Shown one piece after another: positions 28,521 to 34,708 of a stretch of 34,708 nucleotides of DNA. The stretch's first letter is position 1, and the number at the start of each line of letters is the position of its first letter. The notes below the pieces were generated by a model. The model was not told the DNA's origin. It did not search any database and was given only the letters and a program-made list of their open reading frames with translations. Source of the DNA: Hamiltosporidium magnivora (Eukaryota > Microsporidia > Dubosqiidae). The position numbers were made by a program, and so were the translations under genes. Where the stretch lies: positions 1 through 34,708 of the forward strand of contig PITI01000020.1 of assembly GCA_004325065.1 (NCBI GenBank), written 5' to 3'.

Positions 28521-29552
28521 GTTCTTTAATTTCCTTCTTGTTTTTGTTAAAGTTGATATATTCTTTGGGTTTTAAATAAAAATTTACATTATCTGAAAAT
28601 TAATTTATATTTTTGCTTTATTTATAGGGTAAAAATTAAAATCACAGTTTCAAAATATACTTGTAGTGCTTTAAATGCGATATAGTTGTAGGTACGCACT
28701 CCAGAATATTCTAAAATTGTTTTATAAACTTTATATAAATCTTTTTTTATAGTTTATAAACCATTTTGAATTCAAACCAGCGAAAGTTGAAATACATTTC
28801 GAAATATTTTTTTGTTATTTACGAAATGTTTCACCTTGGTTTTTCTGTTAAACTACAAAATAATAATTTAAATGCACTTTCAATTTCATTCTTAAAGATT
28901 TTTTATATTTAACTATTAAATGTAGTTTGTCTTTTGCTAAATATATATTTTTTGTATATTTGCATTTAGTAAGAAAATATTATTTCCTTCCTGATCTTGA
29001 AACATAAATATTTTATAGAAAAAGAAGTTTTTTAAAACTGCAGAACCTCGGTATCATCAAAAAGTCATGCATTTTATATTAAATTCGTGTTTTCAACATA
29101 AAAATCTATTTTAGCTTTAAATTTTTAGAAATTCCTAGGATTTTAAAATTGCCACAGATGCATATTAAAATGAAAATGTTATTTTTCTGATGTAAAACTA
29201 AAAATTTAATCAAGCAAGGTTATTCTTTAAAAATTATTTTCAAAAAATATAAACTTTCTATTTCATTTTTAGGAAGCATAATAAAAAAAACCGATCATGG
29301 TAACAATACAAATCTATAAACTTGATTTATATTTTTGAAAAATATGTTTTTTAGCCAAACACGCTACTGAAATCTATAACAATAGGTTCATTCATAGTGG
29401 AATCATTCCAGATTAGAATTAAATTACAAATAATTATAAAATTATCTGTTTTAAGAATATTTAATTTCCTTTTTTCAAAAAATTATTCTAGATGGATAAA
29501 AAAATATTCTGGATTTTGAAATTCGTTGAAATATTCATTATTCTGAAAATAC
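28521..29552. other. Intergenic AT-rich DNA
   Basis: About 1 kb with no recognised gene, RNA or repeat. There is no CCC/GGG motif just before the ATG at 29553. Confidence 0.55.
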
Positions 29553-30257
29553 ATGAATTTTGAATCAAATAATCAGAATATCATTTCTAAAGTTGTTATG
29601 AGAAATATTTTAAACATATTGTCAAGCTTACTTATCTCAGTATATCTTTTTACAAATAACTTGATATCATTGCACGTATTAGGTGGAAATGTTTTATTAA
29701 TAGCGACTATACAAGGTTATTATGTTGTTTTCGGATATATCGCACCGATTATTTGTAATGATTTGGCTTTAAAACACAATATACGAATATCTCTCCTCTA
29801 TAATGAGTTTCTGATTAATACAATTTACATTTTATTCTCTGGCAATTGTTTAAGAGCAAATCTAAATATTATTTTTCAAGAATGGCTTACAAATATATTT
29901 TATACCACCTTAATTTTATCTGTGGTTTATTCAACGATTCAAAACCTAATATTCTTTTTCCGAAAAGATAGAAATCTTGTATTTTCCTACACTTTTCATA
30001 CTTGGATTCTATATTTTTTAGTTATATCAGATTATTTATGTTATTTCATATATGTTTCAAGATTGAATACTTGGTTTTTATCTTTTTATGCATTTTACAA
30101 ATTTTTGTTTCTATTCACATGTTGCACGATCAAAGAACCATTTCAATTTCAAAGATTTCTTTTGATTTTGGATTCTTTAGGAGCTTTTAAAGTTTTTTTA
30201 TTTGCAATTTTAGTTGTAGTTAGGATATATTATAAGAATATAGTCGTGCATGAGTAA
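29553..30257 (+). CDS. Multi-pass membrane protein, unknown family
   Basis: 234 aa, not recognised. After a polar N-terminus (about residues 1-15), roughly six hydrophobic segments can be counted by eye (about 18-38, 47-67, 83-98, 115-137, 147-170 and 176-192), and another near the C-terminus (about 209-228). Short polar loops such as 'FRKDRN' separate them. There is no signal peptide beyond the first segment and no transporter motif. The length of uninterrupted frame and the alternation of loops and segments argue for a real gene, although Phe/Leu/Ile/Tyr richness is partly expected from AT bias. No CCC/GGG motif precedes the ATG. Candidates include lineage-specific microsporidian membrane families; I cannot choose. 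Confidence 0.7.
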   Translation: MNFESNNQNIISKVVMRNILNILSSLLISVYLFTNNLISLHVLGGNVLLIATIQGYYVVFGYIAPIICNDLALKHNIRISLLYNEFLINTIYILFSGNCLRANLNIIFQEWLTNIFYTTLILSVVYSTIQNLIFFFRKDRNLVFSYTFHTWILYFLVISDYLCYFIYVSRLNTWFLSFYAFYKFLFLFTCCTIKEPFQFQRFLLILDSLGAFKVFLFAILVVVRIYYKNIVVHE

Positions 30258-33200
30258 GCTATTTAAGTATTATTAAAAAGAAATTTATATTAGCTCTAAT
30301 ATTTTATCTTGAAAATAGCTTAGAAATTATACTTTTTTGCATTTTGTTTTTATTTTCGTAATATAATGTATATTTTTCTTTGTTTAAAATTTTTTTTCAT
30401 ATTATATTTTTGAATTAGCTAAATTCATTGTTAAAATAAAAGTTTCGTCGTTTCATTTATACTTTTTACACCGCGATATGTCAAGTTTAAAGTTTAATCC
30501 TTCTTTCTATTTTTGTCACTGTTTTGTAGCCGATTACATCTGCATTTTATTTAAATGATTAATTTGTTAGAAACATCAAAAAAGGATGGAATACATACGA
30601 TGAGTGCTATTTTAATTATATTGTGAAATCAAATCATTTTAATTTTCTAATACAGGTTTTTATCTAAGTTTTATAAAAGTGTGTTATGAGTCATATAAAA
30701 TGCAAATCATCTTTTTTCTTTTATTGATGTGTAATGACTATTTAGGTTAGTTTTTCTGTTCTAATTTTTTCATAACAAATATTTCGAATTTAGTCGTTGG
30801 ATGCATGAGCTACATCTTTAATCCTTTTTTTCTTGATTTAATCAATATTTAGTTTTATTTTTCTTTGTTTAAATAATTTTATATGTTCCGGTAATTCACA
30901 TGTTATAGTCATATATTACATATGTTTTTGTTTTCTTGTTAAATAAAAACGTTTTAAAACTTTATTATAATCTTCTTAATCAGGTTGTATATTTCTTCAC
31001 AAAATATTTTCTATCGACTTATAAGTCAAGTTTTGAACAAATTGAAAATCTATTAGAAAATACAATTTATGTATTTTAACTTCAAAACTTACTTCCTCAT
31101 AAAATTTACCATGCAAATAAAATATAATTCGTTCCTTTATTCAAGGTATGATGAAATTCGTTTAAAATCTTCTCAAAAACTCATGAGTAACGAATACTAT
31201 AAAATATTTTTTTTAAATGTGATTAAAGTAGGTTTGGTTCCATAATAGACTTCATAACACATGATAATGAATGCGCACTTTTGGGTTTTTGTAAATATAC
31301 TTTTTCAAAATGTAGCGTATTTTCTCAGCAAATTCATTTACGTTATACAAAAAAGATTAAGCTTTCTAGTATCATGAATTCCTTTAAAATTCTTTTAAGT
31401 CCGAGACAATTTTCATCTTTAAGTAAATTTTAAAAAAAACCTTCATACTGAATGTATTACCGGTCAGATGTACCTAAAATATAACTAAACAAATTATAAT
31501 TATAATATAATACCACTGTTTCTTATTTAATCCAAGAAATCTACAAAATTGAATGTTTGGTTTCATTCTTTGAAAGCTTAATATTGATATATCATATAAA
31601 AACTCGTTTACTATTTTCTGAATTTTAACCACTTTAAAGCTTGATCAGGCATTCATAAGTTATATTCTAATAATTCTCAGTATTTTTAAAATCAACTTTT
31701 TTTCTTTTATTTGAATATCTAGTAATGGCGTTGTAAATTTTCTTTGCAATATAAGCACTTTTCCTTGTATGCTTTCGTTTTTTCTTTGCTTCTTTTAGCA
31801 TTTTACAAAATCAATATAATATCTTTTATGATTATATCCATTAAATAAGTTCTGTATTATGGTCTAAAAGATCAGCTGGAGAAGTTTAAAATTGAAAGTT
31901 TTGTTCCGCGTTGTTTTTTTGCTTCCTTATTTTTTAATAATTATAGGTGTGTGAAGAATGTTTTTTCTTTGATTTTAAAGCAAGATTACGACTTTGATAC
32001 TATCTATACAATTAGATTCTTTCCAATAAGAAAACATGAATACTCTTTTTGAATTATCTTGTTCAACGTTAAACATTTGTAAATTAATTTGCGAGTTTGA
32101 TAATTCGCTAAAGTCATTGTTTTAAGATTTAAAATTTTCATTTCATCTTATTTCAAAGAAATAACTATCTCATTGGTGTATAAATAAGAATTTAATTTTT
32201 GCTTTTTTGGGTTCTTTAAATCGAATTATGCTGCGACATTATTCTACATAAAAAAGACATATACTAGAGATTAAATAAGTAAGCTGTAATAATAAGAAAC
32301 GAAAAAAAACTAGAATAAAGAATATTTTTTAACTTATCTTAGTCTTCAGTTCCTTTGAATAACTTAGAACGCATTTTATTCAAAACTTCTTTGAAAATAT
32401 TTGCAAATAAATAGAAAATTTCGAATTTCGAATATAAATTTTGAATTTACTTTAAATATCTTATTTCTTTGTAAAGAATATCCAAAGTAAGTGTTTAGAT
32501 TACAAAGTGTTCTATAATTTGAAAAAAGGTGGCCACGAATCAATGATTTTGTAATAATATTTTTTGAGTTTTAAGCTGATTTTTATATCTTCTTGCTTTT
32601 TATAACTTCTTTAGTCTTGTTATAATTCTGAATACTACAATAAATTTAAATACCAATAAAAAAAGACTTCCTAATAAAGAAAATTTTACTTTTTTAATCA
32701 AATATTAAATCAAAAATTTAAATTTTTTATTTTGAGGTATTTTTATTATAAATATGTCTTTCAAATTATTTTAAAAAGCTAGAGTTCCGATGTCGAATAT
32801 TAGAAAAGCTTTACACTATATAAATTTTGTAATTTTAGATATATTTGGGTTTTTTAAAAGAAATTTAGAGTCAAAAACAAATTGATTTAAACAATATAAA
32901 ATTATCTAAGCAGCGAGGTATGAATATCAAGATTTGATAAAAAAAAAACTAGAAATTCATAGAGAAACAAAAATGCCCCAATAAATTTACTTTTAAATCT
33001 TAATAATTGTCTTAAAGATATTCTTAAACTTAAGTTAAAAAAATTTAGTCAAAAGTTTAAATTTTACAAAATTTTGATTTAATAATAAAAAAATATTTTG
33101 TTAATTCTGTAATCAAATTGGTTTGAAAATAAATTTGTATTTTTTTTGATTTAGAGTAAAGTTATAATTTCCTCCTATAGAAATCTCATTATTGTATTCT

Positions 33201-33684
33201 ATAAAGAAAAAATATCTTCCATATTGTATTTAGATGTGCAAAGTATAATTTAAATTGATATTATAATACCTTTTTAACACATTAACCAGGAATTTACTTA
33301 TATAGTTCGAAATCAGCAATAGATCTACCTAAAAGTATTATGAGGTTTTTTAAATATTTCCATAATTTTTTCGAAAGCTTCATTCATTAAATCCTTTGTA
33401 TTTAATATTTTTTTATTCTAGAGAATATTTAAGAAAAAAATATTATTTTATATTTTACATATGAATTTTTTAGAATTAATAAAAATCGATAGTCTTTGGA
33501 TTTAATTTTTCGAAATTTTAATTATTTATTTGATTTGTGAATTAAATATACAATTACATTTTGAATTTCACTTTGTAAATATTTTTTTTTAAAATAAAAA
33601 TTTATACAAAAAAACAACTTTGTTAAAAAAATTTATAAAATAGAAATAAATTTGTTTTAAAAAAGATTCATTCAATTCACAATT
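30258..33684. other. Gene-free AT-rich stretch
   Basis: About 3.4 kb with no open frame worth calling on either strand, no tRNA-like B box, and no recognised repeat or transposon remnant. It separates the membrane-protein gene from the UBC7 stop; the two genes converge across it. Confidence 0.6.
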
Positions 33685-34188
33685 TTATTCAAGAGTTTTT
33701 TGAGTGAGTCTCCTAACCTTTTTAAAATATTTATCTGGTGATTCTCTGAAATCCACAGCTGCATCCAAATTTGCTGGGCTTTCACAATTTGGAGAGGTAA
33801 GTAGAGATATTATTGAAACAATAACACTTTCGGGATTTCTTACCGGCATCCAACGTTCACTGAGATTTTCATATCCATATTCGTCATCTCCCGGTTTGTG
33901 TAAAATGGAAATACAAACATCTCCATCTTTGTCGATATTTGGATGCCACATTTCAGAAACGAATCTAAAAGTCGGAGGTGCTTCTGGATACGCAATAGGA
34001 AAAGTCATTCGGGCCATAAAAATTCCATTTTCATATGGTGTGTCCTTCGGACCAAAAACAAGCACTTCCCAATTGTATATGTTGTCATCAACCAATCCTA
34101 CACTGAAATGTTCATTTGCTCTCTCCTGTAATCTTTTAAATTCCTTCTCTATAAAAGCTTTTGATCTCTTGCCCTCATTAGCAGCCAT
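33685..34188 (-). CDS. UBC7: Ubiquitin-conjugating enzyme E2, Ubc7/UBE2G type
   Basis: 167-aa E2. It takes ubiquitin from E1 and passes it to substrates with E3 ligases; the Ubc7/UBE2G branch serves ER-associated degradation and builds Lys48 chains. Seen: the UBC fold blocks 'NWEVLVFGPKDTPYENGIF' (about 39-57), 'FPIAYPEAPPTFRF' (63-76), HPN (82-84) and active-site Cys92 in 'DGDVCISIL'. The insertion after the cysteine, 'HKPGDDEYGYENLSERWMPV' (97-116), is the acidic loop that defines the Ubc7/UBE2G/Cdc34 group. Length is normal for the group. No C-terminal membrane anchor, as in yeast Ubc7. No CCC/GGG just upstream; the start is set by family length. Complete. Confidence 0.95.
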   Translation of the reverse strand: MAANEGKRSKAFIEKEFKRLQERANEHFSVGLVDDNIYNWEVLVFGPKDTPYENGIFMARMTFPIAYPEAPPTFRFVSEMWHPNIDKDGDVCISILHKPGDDEYGYENLSERWMPVRNPESVIVSIISLLTSPNCESPANLDAAVDFRESPDKYFKKVRRLTQKTLE

Positions 34189-34317
34189 AACGAATCAATT
34201 TTGTTTTATTTTTATATTCAAATTTTAAGTAAGAATTTAACAATTAAAAATTACAAATTTTTTTTTGATATAAAAATTCTATTTTGAATATTTTTATAGG
34301 TGGAAGGTATTTCAAAA
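34189..34317. other. Short spacer between UBC7 and the right-edge ORF
   Basis: 129 bp between two divergent starts. The half next to UBC7 is AT-rich. The half next to the right ORF contains ATAGGTGGAAGGTATTTC, which marks a change of composition. Confidence 0.5.
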
Positions 34318-34708
34318 ATGGGTAGAAAGAAAAATGTTAGCAGCGAAATACTGAAAAATACCAAAATAAAGGCTGCAAACGACGCTGATGAGGTGAAGAA
34401 AGGTGATAGTGGGATACATAGATGTGAGATACACACACCGGCGATTTCCCTACCTTCCTCCTCCTACACAACAATAACACCTCCACCACCAAGCCAAACA
34501 TGCAGTAAAATGCAAAATAGTGGGCTTGACACCTTACCTTCGCCTAATGCACCAGTTTCCTCTTCGGTTGAAGTCTCTGCGTGCGAGCCATCGTACGACA
34601 TGACAAACCCCTGTACTCTAGCTATTCCGGAAGGTAACAGGCTAATGGCATTGCGGACGATATTCGATTCCGTAACAGCCGACCCGAAGGAATGGCCTCG
34701 AATTGTTT
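34318..34708 (+). CDS. Partial GC-rich ORF, possible mobile-element or transferred gene
   Basis: An open frame of 130 codons runs from ATG 34318 off the window edge. The product starts 'MGRKKNVSSEILKNTKIKAA' and continues through a Ser/Thr/Pro-rich low-complexity section ('SYTTITPPPPSQT') to 'RLMALRTIFDSVTADPKEWP'. No domain is recognised. Codon use includes many G/C-ending codons (CCG, GCG, ACG, TCG, GAC), unlike every cellular gene in the window, and the composition change begins near 34300. A disordered Pro/Ser-rich N-terminus followed by a helical segment would fit the gag or ORF1 protein of a retrotransposon, but that is inference. It is divergent from UBC7. Confidence 0.6.
   Translation, partial: MGRKKNVSSEILKNTKIKAANDADEVKKGDSGIHRCEIHTPAISLPSSSYTTITPPPPSQTCSKMQNSGLDTLPSPNAPVSSSVEVSACEPSYDMTNPCTLAIPEGNRLMALRTIFDSVTADPKEWPRIV

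Noticed and set aside
33704..34228. 174-aa + strand frame over UBC7
   Set aside because: Exact shadow of the well-conserved E2 on the - strand; its product has no recognisable feature.

Overview
The window looks like a piece of a large, very AT-rich, gene-poor microsporidian genome. The proteins are compact, intron-free and eukaryotic: GPN2-type GTPase, Rab11/Ypt31, ribosomal protein S11 (uS17) and a Ubc7/UBE2G E2. Six genes carry a CCC or GGG triplet within about 15 bases of the start codon, which is the known microsporidian promoter/start signature. No tRNA, rRNA or CRISPR array was recognised. The species cannot be named from the sequence.

Bases 1-9320 are a mobile-element block. Four copies of one APE-type non-LTR retrotransposon (LINE) lie head to tail on the + strand with almost no DNA between them: A (1-2080, 5' end outside the window), B (2081-2997, strongly 5'-truncated), C (2998-8335, close to full length) and D (8336-9320, strongly 5'-truncated). 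Each ends in a 3' UTR with a G-rich repeat, a small hairpin whose stem varies but still pairs, and an A/T-rich tail. Copy C shows the organisation: ORF1, an ATGA overlap, then ORF2 with endonuclease and reverse transcriptase. All copies are broken by stops, frameshifts or catalytic substitutions. Same-strand, 5'-truncated copies joined tail to head are the arrangement seen in telomeric LINE arrays of Drosophila and Giardia. This is the most interesting feature of the window.

Bases 9321-13079 hold no gene I can support. From 13080 to 24977 is a sparse gene region. GPN2 (-) and Rab11 (+) are divergent. A small zinc-knuckle basic protein (-), a chromodomain protein (-), a frameshifted gene with a Skp1-like C-terminus (-), a secreted Atg15-like class 3 lipase (-) and RPS11 (-) follow. 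Intergenic spaces are 0.3-3 kb, except 67 bp between lipase and RPS11.

From 24978 to 33684 there is one recognisable gene, a multi-pass membrane protein at 29553-30257. There is also a second, unrelated LINE remnant of arthropod RTE-like type at about 27840-28520: its 3' part is on the - strand and its apparent 5' leader is on the + strand. Small GC-richer islands, some hammerhead-like, are probably other decayed elements. The right end carries UBC7 (-), then a GC-rich open frame (34318 to the edge) whose composition is unlike the host genes and may start another mobile element.

The cellular genes have unrelated housekeeping roles and do not form an operon. The biological theme is transposon load: a LINE array, a foreign-looking LINE remnant, and a chromodomain protein that could, speculatively, belong to a silencing system.
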